From: Thermobifida alba
Lineage (GTDB): Bacteria; Actinomycetota; Actinomycetes; Streptosporangiales; Streptosporangiaceae
Direction of reading: 5' to 3'
Length of the DNA: 64,000 nt
Assembly (NCBI RefSeq): GCF_023208015.1
Contig: NZ_CP051627.1
Span: forward strand, 1,860,001 to 1,924,000
How positions within the stretch are numbered: position 1 is the first letter of the stretch; the number at the start of each line of letters is the position of its first letter. This document shows positions 1 to 8,714 of this stretch, piece by piece. The notes under the pieces were generated by a model. It worked only from the letters and a program-made list of their open reading frames with translations, was not told the DNA's origin and searched no databases. The translations under genes were made by a program, and so were the position numbers.

Positions 1-2
1 CC

Positions 3-854
3 AGCGCGGCTCTGGCCGGTCGTCCGGGGGCGCGGGAGCTGCTGGACGCCGCCGCCGACGTGGTGGAGCGGCGTTTCTGGGACGAGGCGGCGGGCCGCTG
101 CCGGGAGAGTTGGGCGCCGGACTGGAGTGCGGACGAGCCCTACCGGGGCGCCAACAGCAACATGCACCTGGTGGAGGCGTTCCTGGCGGTCTTCGACGCC
201 ACCGGGGAGCGGGTGTGGGCCGAGCGGGCGCTGCGCATGGCCCGTTTCTTCGTGCACGAGGTGGCCGCGGCACGTGACTGGAGGCTGCCCGAGCACTTCG
301 ACGCCGACTGGCGGGTCCTGGCCGACTACAACACCGACGACCGCGCCCACCCGTTCCGCCCCTACGGTGTGACGGTCGGTCACGTGCTGGAGTGGGCGCG
401 TCTGCTGGTGCACCTGGAGGCGGCGCTGCCGGAGGCTCCGGCGTGGCTGCTGGCCGACGCCGAGGCGATGTTCGCCGCGGCGGTGGAGCGCGGCTGGTCG
501 GTGGACGGCTCCGCGGGCTTCGTCTACACCCTGGACTACGACGACACGCCCGTGGTGCGCGCCCGCATGCACTGGGTGGTGGCCGAGGCGGTCTCGGCCG
601 CGGCCGTGCTGGGGCGGCGCACCGGGGACGGCCGCTACGAGCGCTGGTACCGGACGTGGTGGGACCACGCCGCCGCGTATTTCGTGGACACCGTGCGCGG
701 CAGCTGGCACCACGAGCTGGATCCGGAGCTCACTCCTCCGGTGGGCGGCACCTGGAGTGGCAAACCGGACGTGTACCACGCCTACCAGGCGACCCGGCTG
801 CCGCTGCTGCCGGTCGCGCCCAGTCTGGCGGGGGCGTTGGCGGCGCGGGGCTGA
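3..854 (+). CDS. AGE-family sugar 2-epimerase, 3' part (5' end cut by window)
   Basis: The frame is open from the first bases, so the start lies upstream; 283 codons remain of a family usually near 400 residues. The protein belongs to the N-acylglucosamine 2-epimerase / cellobiose 2-epimerase / YihS superfamily, (alpha/alpha)6-barrel enzymes that isomerise sugars at C2 in the cytoplasm. Visible family marks are the YNTDD turn, the HPFRPYGVTVGHVLEWARLL block with its conserved His, and the C-terminal DVYHAYQATRLP block with the second conserved His. The exact sugar cannot be told from sequence. A strong hairpin follows the stop codon and separates it from the convergent cold-shock gene. Confidence 0.82.
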   Translation, partial: SAALAGRPGARELLDAAADVVERRFWDEAAGRCRESWAPDWSADEPYRGANSNMHLVEAFLAVFDATGERVWAERALRMARFFVHEVAAARDWRLPEHFDADWRVLADYNTDDRAHPFRPYGVTVGHVLEWARLLVHLEAALPEAPAWLLADAEAMFAAAVERGWSVDGSAGFVYTLDYDDTPVVRARMHWVVAEAVSAAAVLGRRTGDGRYERWYRTWWDHAAAYFVDTVRGSWHHELDPELTPPVGGTWSGKPDVYHAYQATRLPLLPVAPSLAGALAARG

Positions 855-881
855 GCGGCCGCGGCTTCTGCGTGGAACGCG

Positions 882-916
882 GGCGGGGCCGCCCGGTCGT
901 CCCGGGCGGCCCCGCC
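882..916. terminator. Bidirectional hairpin between epimerase and cold-shock genes
   Basis: Perfect 15-bp GC-rich inverted repeat (882-896 with 902-916, 5-nt loop) between two convergent genes. It has no strong T-run, which is common for actinomycete terminators. It probably ends both transcripts. Confidence 0.7.
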
Positions 917-928
917 GAAGTTCGGTGT

Positions 929-1132
929 CTAGAGAGCGCGGACGTTCTCGGCCTGCGGGCCCTTGGGGCCCTCAGTGACGTCGAACTCGACGCGCTGGTT
1001 CTCCTCAAGGTTGCGGAATCCGCGTCCCTCGATGTTGCTGTAGTGCACGAAGACGTCAGGCCCACCGGCGTCCTGGCTGATGAAGCCGTAGCCCTTCTCG
1101 CCGTTGAACCACTTGACGGTCCCCTGGATCAT
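929..1132 (-). CDS. Cold-shock protein, CspA family
   Basis: Complete 67-residue single cold-shock domain, the normal family length. It starts [10 protein letters not shown] and carries both RNA-binding motifs, KGYGFI (RNP1) and VFVHYS (RNP2). These are single-stranded nucleic-acid chaperones acting on mRNA in the cytoplasm. It has the Lys-Trp-Phe-Asn start and PQAENV-type C-terminal strand of actinobacterial CspA/ScoF-like proteins. It is monocistronic, with its promoter and 5' leader in the region 1133-1300. It sits convergent to the epimerase gene and divergent from the oxidoreductase gene. Confidence 0.95.
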   Translation of the reverse strand: MIQGTVKWFNGEKGYGFISQDAGGPDVFVHYSNIEGRGFRNLEENQRVEFDVTEGPKGPQAENVRAL

Positions 1133-1453
1133 GCGATCTTCCTTCTGTGAATCCGAATTCCAGGCCCGCGCTCCGCGGGTCTGCGGGTGCTGCGGAACCT
1201 TCTTCGGAAAGAAAAACGCCCGCCGGTCAACAACTCCGCGGGCGATCGCGAACGATCAGGAGAAATCAACACTGCAACCTGTGTGCCACGCTACCACACG
1301 CGTCGCGCCGCGGTGGCGGACCGACCGGATCCGCGTTTTCATCTTGGGGTTTTCGTTCTTCTCCCGGGTCGTGGTGCTGGGGGAGAATGGGGGCGCGGCC
1401 CGGGTCCGCCCCGGGCCGCGAGTGGACGATCTGAGACGGAAAAGAGCCCGACC
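1133..1453. other. Intergenic region between cspA-like gene and YdeP-like gene
   Basis: 321 bases lacking a convincing gene. They must hold the leftward promoter and leader of the cold-shock gene and the rightward promoter of the oxidoreductase. The frame of the oxidoreductase stays open into this region, but the extra N-terminal residues have no family similarity and the composition is less GC-rich near 1200-1300, so I place the start at 1454. I see no clear operator. Confidence 0.5.
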
Positions 1454-3772
1454 ATGTCACGCGCCCCGCAGGAGGACCCCCGTCAGGACACGCCCGCGAT
1501 CGGCGCTCCGGGCCGTTCGGCCGCGGGCCTTCCCGCCGTCGTCAACAGTCTGCGGGTGGTCGGCCGCCAGGCCGGTGCCGCCCGCGGGCTGGCGACGCTG
1601 CGCGACGTCAACCAGAAGGAGGGCTTCGACTGTCCGGGGTGCGCCTGGCCCGAGGGGGAGCGCCGCCACACCGCGGAGTTCTGTGAGAACGGTGCCAAGG
1701 CCGTGGCCGAGGAGGCCACGCGCCGTGCTGTCACCCCGGAGTTCTTCGCCCGCCACTCCGTCGCCGACCTGGCTGCCCGTTCCGGTTACTGGCTGGGCCA
1801 GCAGGGGCGGCTGACCCACCCCGTCTTCCTGGACGAGGGGGCCACCCACTACGTGCCGGTGTCCTGGGAGCGCGCCTTCGACCTGGTCGCCGAGGAGCTC
1901 GCCGCGCTGGACTCCCCGGACGGGGCGGTGTTCTACACGTCCGGCCGCACCAGCAACGAAGCGGCGTTCCTCTACCAGTTGTTCGCCCGCAGGTTCGGCA
2001 CCAACAACCTGCCCGACTGCTCCAACATGTGCCACGAGTCCTCCGGGGCGGCGCTCACCGAGACGCTCGGCGTGGGCAAGGGCAGCGTGCTGCTGGAGGA
2101 CCTGTACCGGGCCGACCTGATCATCGTGGCCGGGCAGAATCCGGGCACCAACCACCCGCGGATGCTCACCGCCCTGGAGCGGGCCAAACGCGGCGGCGCC
2201 CGCATCATCACGGTCAATCCGCTGCCCGAGGCGGGGCTGCTGCGGTTCCGGAACCCGCAGACGCCGCGCGGCCTGGTCGGGGGCGGTACCCGGCTCACCG
2301 ACCTGTTCCTGCAGATCCGCCTGGGCGGGGACCTCGCGCTGTTCCGCGCCTGGAACCGGATGCTGCTGGAGGCGGACCGGCTCTCCCCCGGTTCGGTGCT
2401 GGACCGTGACTTCATCGCCGAGCACACCCACGGTTTCGACGCCTTCGCCGAGGAGTTGTGCTCCGGTGACGACGACGCGTTCTGGGCGGACGTGGCCGCC
2501 GCCACCGGCCTGCCGCGCGACCGGATCGACGAGGCCCTGGCCATGATCCTGGCCAGCGAGCGGATCGTGGTGTGCTGGGCGATGGGGCTGACCCAGCACA
2601 GGCACTCGGTGCCCACCATCCGCGAGATCGTCAACTTCCTGCTGCTGCGCGGCAACGTGGGCCGCCCCGGCGCGGGCGTGTGCCCGGTGCGCGGGCACAG
2701 CAACGTGCAGGGCGACCGCACGATGGGCATCGTCGAACGGCCGGACGCGGCGTTCCTCGACGCGTTGGGCGCGGAGTTCGGCTTCGAACCGCCGCGCGAG
2801 CCCGGCCACGACACGGTCGACGCGATCCGCGCGATGCGTGACGGCCGGGTGGGGGTGTTCTTCGCGATGGGCGGCAACTTCGTGTCCGCCTCCCCCGACA
2901 CCCTGGTCACCGAGGACGCCATGCGGCGGTGCCGCCTGACGGTGCACGTGTCCACCAAGCTGAACCGGTCCCACGTGGTCACCGGTGCCCGCGCGCTCAT
3001 CCTGCCGGCGTTGGGCCGCACCGACCGCGACCTGTCCGGCGGTGTGGAGCAGTTCGTCACGGTGGAGGACTCGATGGGGATGGTGCACGCCTCGCGCGGG
3101 TCGGTGCGGCCGCTGTCGGACCAGATGCGTTCGGAGGTGGCGATCGTGGCGGGTCTGGCGCGGCGGGTGCTGGGCGGGGACGACCCGGTGCCGTGGGAGG
3201 AGTTCGCCCGCGACTACGACCTCGTCCGCGACCGCATCGAGCGGGTCGTCCCGGGATTCGACGACTTCAACGCGCGGGTGCGGCGTCCCGGCGGGTTCAC
3301 GCTGCCGCACGCGCCCCGCGACGACCGCCGCTTCCCCACCGCCACCGGCCGGGCGAACTTCACGGTCAACCCGATGGCCGTGCCCGAGGTGCCGGAGGGG
3401 CGGCTGCTGTTGCAGACGCTGCGTTCCCACGACCAGTACAACACGACGGTCTACGGTCTGGACGACCGGTACCGGGGGGTGCGCGGCGGACGGCGGGTGG
3501 TGCTGGTCAACCCCGACGACGCCGCGCGGCTGGGGTTGGCCGACGGCTCCTACACCGACATCGTCAGCGAGTGGCCCGACGGGGTGGAGCGGCGCGCCGC
3601 CCACTATCTGGTGGTGCACTATCCGACGGTGCCGGGGTGTGCTGCCGCCTACTACCCGGAGACCAACGTGCTGGTGCCGTTGGACTCCACCGCCGAGGTG
3701 TCCAACACGCCCACGTCGAAGTCGGTGGTGGTGCGGTTCGAACCGGACAGCGGCCCGCCCGCGCGGGTCTGA
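1454..3772 (+). CDS. FdhF/YdeP-family molybdopterin-dependent oxidoreductase
   Basis: A 772-residue protein, matching the ~760-residue YdeP family of molybdopterin oxidoreductases related to formate dehydrogenase alpha subunits. The ATG at 1454 is chosen because family similarity (VVNSLRVVGRQ, then NQKEGFDCPGCAWP) begins shortly after it. The CPGCAWPEG segment near residue 60 replaces the full 4Fe-4S cysteine set of classical FdhF. Molybdopterin-binding blocks follow (YTSGRTSNEAAFLYQ, CSNMCHESSG, GQNPGTNHPRM, RGHSNVQGDRTMG). The C-terminal molydop-binding domain contains LRSHDQYNTTVYGLDDRYRG. Substrate is unknown for most of the family; E. coli YdeP is linked to acid resistance. No electron-transfer partner gene is adjacent. 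Confidence 0.9.
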   Translation: MSRAPQEDPRQDTPAIGAPGRSAAGLPAVVNSLRVVGRQAGAARGLATLRDVNQKEGFDCPGCAWPEGERRHTAEFCENGAKAVAEEATRRAVTPEFFARHSVADLAARSGYWLGQQGRLTHPVFLDEGATHYVPVSWERAFDLVAEELAALDSPDGAVFYTSGRTSNEAAFLYQLFARRFGTNNLPDCSNMCHESSGAALTETLGVGKGSVLLEDLYRADLIIVAGQNPGTNHPRMLTALERAKRGGARIITVNPLPEAGLLRFRNPQTPRGLVGGGTRLTDLFLQIRLGGDLALFRAWNRMLLEADRLSPGSVLDRDFIAEHTHGFDAFAEELCSGDDDAFWADVAAATGLPRDRIDEALAMILASERIVVCWAMGLTQHRHSVPTIREIVNFLLLRGNVGRPGAGVCPVRGHSNVQGDRTMGIVERPDAAFLDALGAEFGFEPPREPGHDTVDAIRAMRDGRVGVFFAMGGNFVSASPDTLVTEDAMRRCRLTVHVSTKLNRSHVVTGARALILPALGRTDRDLSGGVEQFVTVEDSMGMVHASRGSVRPLSDQMRSEVAIVAGLARRVLGGDDPVPWEEFARDYDLVRDRIERVVPGFDDFNARVRRPGGFTLPHAPRDDRRFPTATGRANFTVNPMAVPEVPEGRLLLQTLRSHDQYNTTVYGLDDRYRGVRGGRRVVLVNPDDAARLGLADGSYTDIVSEWPDGVERRAAHYLVVHYPTVPGCAAAYYPETNVLVPLDSTAEVSNTPTSKSVVVRFEPDSGPPARV

Positions 3773-4242
3773 GCCGGGGCGGGCGGGGTTTTCCGCGGGC
3801 GTTGCCGGGTTCGAAGCGCGGCCTGCTGGGTAATCGCGAGGACGGGTGCCGCCGCATCGGTGCCGCGGGCGGCCGGATGCGGCCACCGGGCGTTTCCGGT
3901 GCGGTGCCCGTGTCACACCGGCCGGGGCGCCGCCGACGCCCGCCGCTCCACCAGGGGGGACAACGATGCCCATGACCGCTCCGCCGCCGTTTCGCCGCGG
4001 TGTCCCCGCGGCGGGGGCTGTCGCGCCGGTCGGTGTTTCCGGTGCCGCCGGGGTGCCGCGGGCCGTGGCCCGCGGCCGTGCCGCGCCCGTCCGCCCCGTC
4101 GACGCACCGCCGTGGACGCCGCCGGCCGTGTGAGGCGGCACGCGGTGGCCTCCTGATCAGGCCCTTCCCGGTGGATCTGCTCTGAACTGGGAAGTTCCCT
4201 TGGAAGCGGCGTGCTCGGCGATCGACGTCAGCGAGGTGAGGC
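3773..4242. other. 470-base spacer with a possible small ORF and a palindrome before the phosphatase gene
   Basis: No established gene. It contains the small ORF 3966-4133 (listed separately) and an 11-bp palindrome GGGAAGTTCCC at 4189-4199, about 45 bases before the start of the PP2C gene, which could be regulatory. The rest is GC-rich and featureless to my eye. Confidence 0.4.
3966..4133 (+). CDS. Possible 55-residue Pro/Ala/Arg-rich small protein
   Basis: ATG at 3966 is preceded at good distance by a purine-rich GGGGGGA element, and the frame runs 55 codons to TGA. The product (MPMTAPPPFRRG...) is low-complexity, rich in Pro, Ala, Val and Arg, with no recognisable domain. In DNA this GC-rich such ORFs arise by chance, so only the ribosome-binding site argues for it. 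It could equally be leader sequence of the downstream gene. Confidence 0.2.
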   Translation: MPMTAPPPFRRGVPAAGAVAPVGVSGAAGVPRAVARGRAAPVRPVDAPPWTPPAV

Positions 4243-6717
4243 ATGGACAGCGACAGCACCTTCGAGGGGACCTCCTACGGTCCGGTCCCCGGCGGGAGCA
4301 TGGCCTCGGCCACGGTCGACGTGCGCGGCACCGTGCTGGCGTGGAGCTGGGGGGCCCAGTGGCTGTTCGGTTACTCCCCTGCCGAGGCCGTGGGCCGTCC
4401 GATGGCCGAGGTGTTCGGTCTGGAGGAGTCCGCGCCGATCGACTTCGCCTCCTATCCGGCGGCGTGGGTCGGTGAGGTGTCGGCCCGCGACCACAACGGT
4501 GCGCCGCTGCCGCTGCAGTTGTACGCCCAGCCGCTCCACGACGCGCGGGGGCTCACCCAGTGGCATCTGGTCGTCCTCGGCCGGGTCGGTCCCCGCAAGC
4601 CGGGCCCTCCCGTGGGGGAGGTCGAACTCGCGCTGCTGCGGGAGTGGACCCTGGCCCAGTCGGCGCTGCCGGTGACGATCTTCGACCACAAGGGGAGGGT
4701 CGTGGAGATCAACCAGGCCATGGCCCGGCTCTCGGGCATCACCACCAAGCACGCGGTCGGGCTGCGGCCGCGGGAGCTCGCCCCGCTGCCCGTCTTCGCC
4801 GAACTCGACCGGCTGTTGGACCAGGCGCTGAACACCGGGAGGCTGGTGCGTCACGACCTCCACGGCCGGGTGGGCGAGGAGACCCAGGAACGCGTCTGGA
4901 CGGTGTTCTTCTCCCCGCTCAGGGATGACGACGGGCAGGTGCACGGTGCGTCCTGCACGGTGTTCGACAACTCCGAGCAGCACTGGGCGCGCCGCCGTCT
5001 GGCCGTGCTCGACGACGCCAGCACCCGTATCGGCACCACCCTGGGGGTGAACCGCACCGCCGAGGAGGCGGCGGAGGTGCTGGTCCCCCTGTTCGCCGAT
5101 TCGGTCATCGTGACACTTTTGGAGCCGGTCTACCGGGGCGCGGAGCCGACGTTCGCGCCGCTGCCCGATCCGGTCCCGTTGCGTTGTCTGGCCCGCCACT
5201 CGGCCCTGGGCGGGTGGGGCGAGGGGGTTCCCGAACCGGGTGCGCTGCTGCACTACCCGTTGGACTCTCCGGCGGGTGTCTGCCTGTCCGAGCGGCGTCC
5301 CCTGCGGTACCGGATCGACGACTCCTCCCTCGTCGAGTGGTTGGAGCAGTCGCCCGTCTTCGCGGAGGCCCTGCACGCCTACGGGGTGCGTTCGCTGATG
5401 CTGATTCCGCTGCTGGTGGGCGGCCGCCCCTTCGGGCTGGTGCTGCTGCTGCGGCACCGGCGCACCGCGCCGTTCACCGAGGACGACCTGTTGCTGGCCC
5501 AGGACGTCTCCACCAAGGCCGCGATGCGTATCGACAACGCGCGCCGCTACGCGCGGGAGCGCGACACCGCGTTGACGTTGCAGCGCAGCCTGCTGCCGCA
5601 GCGGCTGCCGCACAACTCCGCGGTGGAGGTCGCCACCCGCTACCTGCCCGCGGGTTTCCGGTTCGGTGTGGGCGGCGACTGGTACGACGTGATCCAGTTG
5701 TCGGGGGCGCGTGTCGCCCTGGTGGTGGGGGACGTCACCGGGCACGGTCTGCACGCCTCGGCCACGATGGGGCGGCTGCGCACGGCCGTGCGTGCCCTGT
5801 CGGACGTGGATCTGGCCCCGGATGAACTGCTCACCTACCTGGACGACCTGGTGGTGCACCTCAATGCCGAGGAGGAGGCCCAACCCGTTCCCGACTCCGT
5901 GGAGGAGGCGGGCCTCGACCTGATGTCCGAGATCGGCGCCACCTGCCTGTACGCGATCTACGACCCGGTGTCGCGCCGCTGTGTGGTGTCGCGGGCCGGG
6001 CATCCGCCGCCCGCCGTGGTCGGCCCGGACGGGTCGGTGGAGTTCGCGGAGGTGCCTGCGGGTCCGCCTCTGGGGGTGGGCAGGGTGCCGTTCGAGTCGG
6101 TGGAGTTCGAGGTGCCCCCGGACAGCCTGCTGGTGCTCTACACCGACGGCCTGGTGGAGTCGCGCAACCGGAGCCTGGAGCAGGGGCTCGACCTGTTGCG
6201 GGAGGTGTTGGCGGAGCCTGAGCGGTTGTTGGAGGCCGTGTGCGACTCGGTGGTGCGCGCCCTGCTTCCGGCGGGCGCCACCGACGACGCGGCGCTGCTG
6301 GTGGCCCGCACCCGCGGCCTGGACTCCCACAAGGTGGCCACCCGGGATCTGCCCGCCGATCCCGCGGTGGTCGGCGAGGTCCGTTCCTGGGCCACGCAGC
6401 GGCTCGCCGACTGGGGGTTGGAGGAGATGGCGTTCACCACCGAACTGGTCGTCAGTGAGCTGGTCACCAACGCCATCCGCTACGCCAGCGCTCCGATCCA
6501 GCTGCGGTTGATCCAGAACGGGACGCTGATCTGCGAGGTGTCCGACGCCAGCAACACCGCGCCGCACCTGCGCCGGGCGCGCACCTTCGACGAGGGGGGG
6601 CGCGGCCTGTTCCTGGTCGCCCAGCTCAGCCACCGCTGGGGGACGAGGCACCGCAGCAACGGCAAGACCATCTGGGCGGAGCAGGTGCTGCCCGACCGGC
6701 AGCCCGTCGCGGTGTGA
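4243..6717 (+). CDS. PAS-PAS-GAF-SpoIIE(PP2C)-HATPase regulatory phosphatase
   Basis: 824 residues, preceded by a GAGGTGAGG ribosome site. Order of parts: a PAS domain (about 15-120), a second PAS (about 135-245), a GAF domain (about 265-430), an RsbU/SpoIIE-type PP2C phosphatase (about 450-690, with metal-binding motifs GGDWYDVI near 477 and VGDVTGHG near 495), and a C-terminal RsbW-like GHKL ATPase (about 705-824, N-box ELVTNAIRYA near 738 and DEGGRGLFLV). This is the actinomycete layout in which an anti-sigma-like kinase and the opposing anti-anti-sigma phosphatase are fused behind sensory domains. The inferred role is partner-switch control of an alternative sigma factor. No cognate STAS or sigma gene is nearby. 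A paralogue without the PAS domains lies at 33631-35397. Confidence 0.9.
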   Translation: MDSDSTFEGTSYGPVPGGSMASATVDVRGTVLAWSWGAQWLFGYSPAEAVGRPMAEVFGLEESAPIDFASYPAAWVGEVSARDHNGAPLPLQLYAQPLHDARGLTQWHLVVLGRVGPRKPGPPVGEVELALLREWTLAQSALPVTIFDHKGRVVEINQAMARLSGITTKHAVGLRPRELAPLPVFAELDRLLDQALNTGRLVRHDLHGRVGEETQERVWTVFFSPLRDDDGQVHGASCTVFDNSEQHWARRRLAVLDDASTRIGTTLGVNRTAEEAAEVLVPLFADSVIVTLLEPVYRGAEPTFAPLPDPVPLRCLARHSALGGWGEGVPEPGALLHYPLDSPAGVCLSERRPLRYRIDDSSLVEWLEQSPVFAEALHAYGVRSLMLIPLLVGGRPFGLVLLLRHRRTAPFTEDDLLLAQDVSTKAAMRIDNARRYARERDTALTLQRSLLPQRLPHNSAVEVATRYLPAGFRFGVGGDWYDVIQLSGARVALVVGDVTGHGLHASATMGRLRTAVRALSDVDLAPDELLTYLDDLVVHLNAEEEAQPVPDSVEEAGLDLMSEIGATCLYAIYDPVSRRCVVSRAGHPPPAVVGPDGSVEFAEVPAGPPLGVGRVPFESVEFEVPPDSLLVLYTDGLVESRNRSLEQGLDLLREVLAEPERLLEAVCDSVVRALLPAGATDDAALLVARTRGLDSHKVATRDLPADPAVVGEVRSWATQRLADWGLEEMAFTTELVVSELVTNAIRYASAPIQLRLIQNGTLICEVSDASNTAPHLRRARTFDEGGRGLFLVAQLSHRWGTRHRSNGKTIWAEQVLPDRQPVAV

Positions 6718-6729
6718 GGCCGGGGCGGT

Positions 6730-7635
6730 TCAGTCCAGGGCGGTGCGGGCCGCCTCCCGCAGGGTGGCGACCATCGCGGACACCGGGCTGTGCAGGCGCG
6801 GCCGGTGCACCAGGAAGATCTGCCGGGCCAGGTCGGTGCCGTGCAGCCGGTGGGCGTTCCAGTCTTTTTCGACGTGGGAGCGGAGGATGGTGGCGGGGAC
6901 CAGTCCCACGCCCACGCCTGCGCGGATCAGGGCGAGGGTCACCTCGTAGTCGCGGGTCTCGTAGGTGACGGTCACGTCCACTCCGGCCGCGGCGGCGGCG
7001 GTTTCCAGCGCGATGCGGTTGTGGATGCCGGGCGCCCCGCAGATCCACTCTTCTTCGGCGAGGTCGGCCAGGGTGATGCGGGAGCGTTCGGTGGCGGGGT
7101 GGCCGTCGGGCAGGACCAGCAGCAGCGGGTCGGTGAGCAGCGGTTCGCGGTGCAGTCCGGGGGCGGGCGGCAGTTCGGTTCCGGGGTAGCGGTGGGTGAT
7201 GAGCAGGTCGAGGTCTCCGGAGGTGACCAGGCCGTAGCCGTCGGGGGGTTCCACGTCGCTGAGGGCCAGCCGCACGTGCGGGTGGGCGCGGCGGAAGTCG
7301 GCGAGGGCGCCGGGCAGCAGGGTCTTGCCCGCGCTGGCGAACGCGCCCAGGGCCAGGGTCGGCGGGTGTTGGCCGAGGGTGGCGCGGACCGCCCGTTCGG
7401 CGTCGCGGAGTTCTCCCAGGACGCGTTCGCCGTGGTCCACCAGTACTCGTCCGGCTTCGGTGAGGCGTACCCCGGTGCGGCCGCGTTCCAGCAGGACGCA
7501 GCCGAGTTCCCGTTCGAGTTTGGCGAGTTGTTGGGAGAGGGCCGGCGGGGTGAAGGACAGTCGTTCGGCGGCTGCTGTGATGGATCCCGCGCGTGCCACT
7601 TCCACCAGGACCCGCAGCCGGTTGGCGTCGAGCAC
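6730..7635 (-). CDS. LysR-family transcriptional regulator
   Basis: About 301 residues, typical for LysR. The N-terminal winged helix (LDANRLRVLVEVARAGSITA, then LSFTPPALSQQLAKLE) is followed by a type-2 periplasmic-binding-like effector domain. I choose GTG 7635 because a G-run lies just upstream and the sequence further upstream turns AT-rich and non-coding; an ATG at 7668 stays possible. It is divergent from the threonine-dehydratase-like gene with a short AT-rich gap, the classical LysR arrangement, so that gene is its probable target. It ends 12 bases from the convergent phosphatase gene. Confidence 0.9.
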   Translation of the reverse strand: MLDANRLRVLVEVARAGSITAAAERLSFTPPALSQQLAKLERELGCVLLERGRTGVRLTEAGRVLVDHGERVLGELRDAERAVRATLGQHPPTLALGAFASAGKTLLPGALADFRRAHPHVRLALSDVEPPDGYGLVTSGDLDLLITHRYPGTELPPAPGLHREPLLTDPLLLVLPDGHPATERSRITLADLAEEEWICGAPGIHNRIALETAAAAAGVDVTVTYETRDYEVTLALIRAGVGVGLVPATILRSHVEKDWNAHRLHGTDLARQIFLVHRPRLHSPVSAMVATLREAARTALD

Positions 7636-7719
7636 CACACCCCCAGGATGTAAGTAATGCTTAAACATCTTTAGAAGAACCAACTTTAACTTAACTTCCC
7701 TCGTGGGCAGAGTGGAACC
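7636..7719. promoter_or_regulatory. Divergent promoter region of LysR gene and PLP dehydratase gene
   Basis: 84 bases, strikingly AT-rich against the surroundings (for example TTTAACTTAACTT near 7683-7696). They lie between two divergent genes, where a LysR protein normally binds a T-N11-A type site and controls both. No single operator could be fixed by eye. Confidence 0.55.
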
Positions 7720-8652
7720 ATGACCTCAAGCATCACCGTTCCCCGTCCGACACCCACCGCCCTGGACGTGCGGCTGGCCGCCGAACGCATCGCGCCGCAC
7801 CTGCGCCGCACCCCGCTGCTGCGGGCGCGCCTGCGGGGGCGGCCGCTGCTGCTGAAGCTGGAGCACCTGCAGATCACCGGCGCGTTCAAGCTGCGGGGCG
7901 CGCTCAACGCGCTGCTGGCGGGCGACGTGGGCGGGCGGGTGGTGACCGCCTCGGGCGGCAACCACGGCCTGGGGGTGGCCACCGCGGCCCGGATGCTGGG
8001 CGTGTCGGCCACCGTGTACGTGCCCGAGACCGTTCCGGAGGTCAAGGAGCGGCGGCTGCGGGAGGCGGGGGCCGAGGTGGTGCGTGCGGGCGCGGAGTAC
8101 GCCGCGGCGGCGGCCGCGGCCCGGGCGCGCGCCGAGGCCGACGGTGTGCGCTACGTGCACGCCTACGACGACCCGGACGTGGTGGCGGGCCAGGGCACCC
8201 TCGGCTACGAGATCGCCGCTGATGCGCCCGACTGCGACGCGGTGGCGGTGGCCGTGGGCGGCGGCGGCCTGGTCGCCGGGGTGAGTCTGGGGATCGGGGA
8301 GGAGCGCGTCGCGGTGGCGGTGGAGCCGCACGGCTGCGCGAGCCTGCACGCCGCGTTCGCCGCGGGCGGGCCGGTGGACGTCCCCGTGGATTCGGTGGCG
8401 TCCTCCGCGTTGGGCGCGTCCCGTGTCGGCGACGTCCCGTTCCGGGTGCTGCGCGACCGCCGCGTGGTCTGCGCGCTGGTGTCGGACGCCGAGATCCTGG
8501 CCGCCCGCGACCTGCTGTGGGAGGAGTTCCGTATCGCGGCCGAACCCGCCGCCGCCGTGCCGTTGGCCGCCTGGCTGGCCGGGCGGGTTCCCGGGGAGTT
8601 GCCGTGCGTGGTGGTCTGCGGCGCCAACGCCGACTGGCGTCCCCTGGACTGA
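7720..8652 (+). CDS. Threonine/serine dehydratase-like PLP enzyme
   Basis: 310 residues of the fold-type II PLP family (IlvA/TdcB/serine racemase length class, without the IlvA regulatory domain). The PLP lysine lies in ITGAFKLRGA (about residue 52), the cofactor Asn loop in TASGGNHGLGVA, and the glycine-rich phosphate loop in VAVGGGGLVAGV. The likely reaction is deamination of L-threonine or L-serine to the 2-oxo acid. It is controlled in all likelihood by the divergent LysR protein. A hairpin at 8653-8691 follows the stop codon. Confidence 0.88.
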   Translation: MTSSITVPRPTPTALDVRLAAERIAPHLRRTPLLRARLRGRPLLLKLEHLQITGAFKLRGALNALLAGDVGGRVVTASGGNHGLGVATAARMLGVSATVYVPETVPEVKERRLREAGAEVVRAGAEYAAAAAAARARAEADGVRYVHAYDDPDVVAGQGTLGYEIAADAPDCDAVAVAVGGGGLVAGVSLGIGEERVAVAVEPHGCASLHAAFAAGGPVDVPVDSVASSALGASRVGDVPFRVLRDRRVVCALVSDAEILAARDLLWEEFRIAAEPAAAVPLAAWLAGRVPGELPCVVVCGANADWRPLD

Positions 8653-8691
8653 CCGCGCGCCCCAAGGGCAGCGGGCCGCCGGGGTGCGCGG
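8653..8691. terminator. Hairpin between dehydratase and glycosyltransferase genes
   Basis: Inverted repeat 8653-8663 / 8681-8691 (10 of 11 pairs) directly after the stop codon of a gene that converges with the next one. Probable shared terminator. Confidence 0.5.
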
Positions 8692-8714
8692 CGCGGCCGT
8701 CCACCGGACACGGG

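Noticed and set aside
1457-4141. An 894-codon antisense open frame over the YdeP-like gene
   Set aside because: Pro/Arg/His/Gly-rich low-complexity product with no motif. It is the usual by-product of third-position GC bias opposite a real gene.
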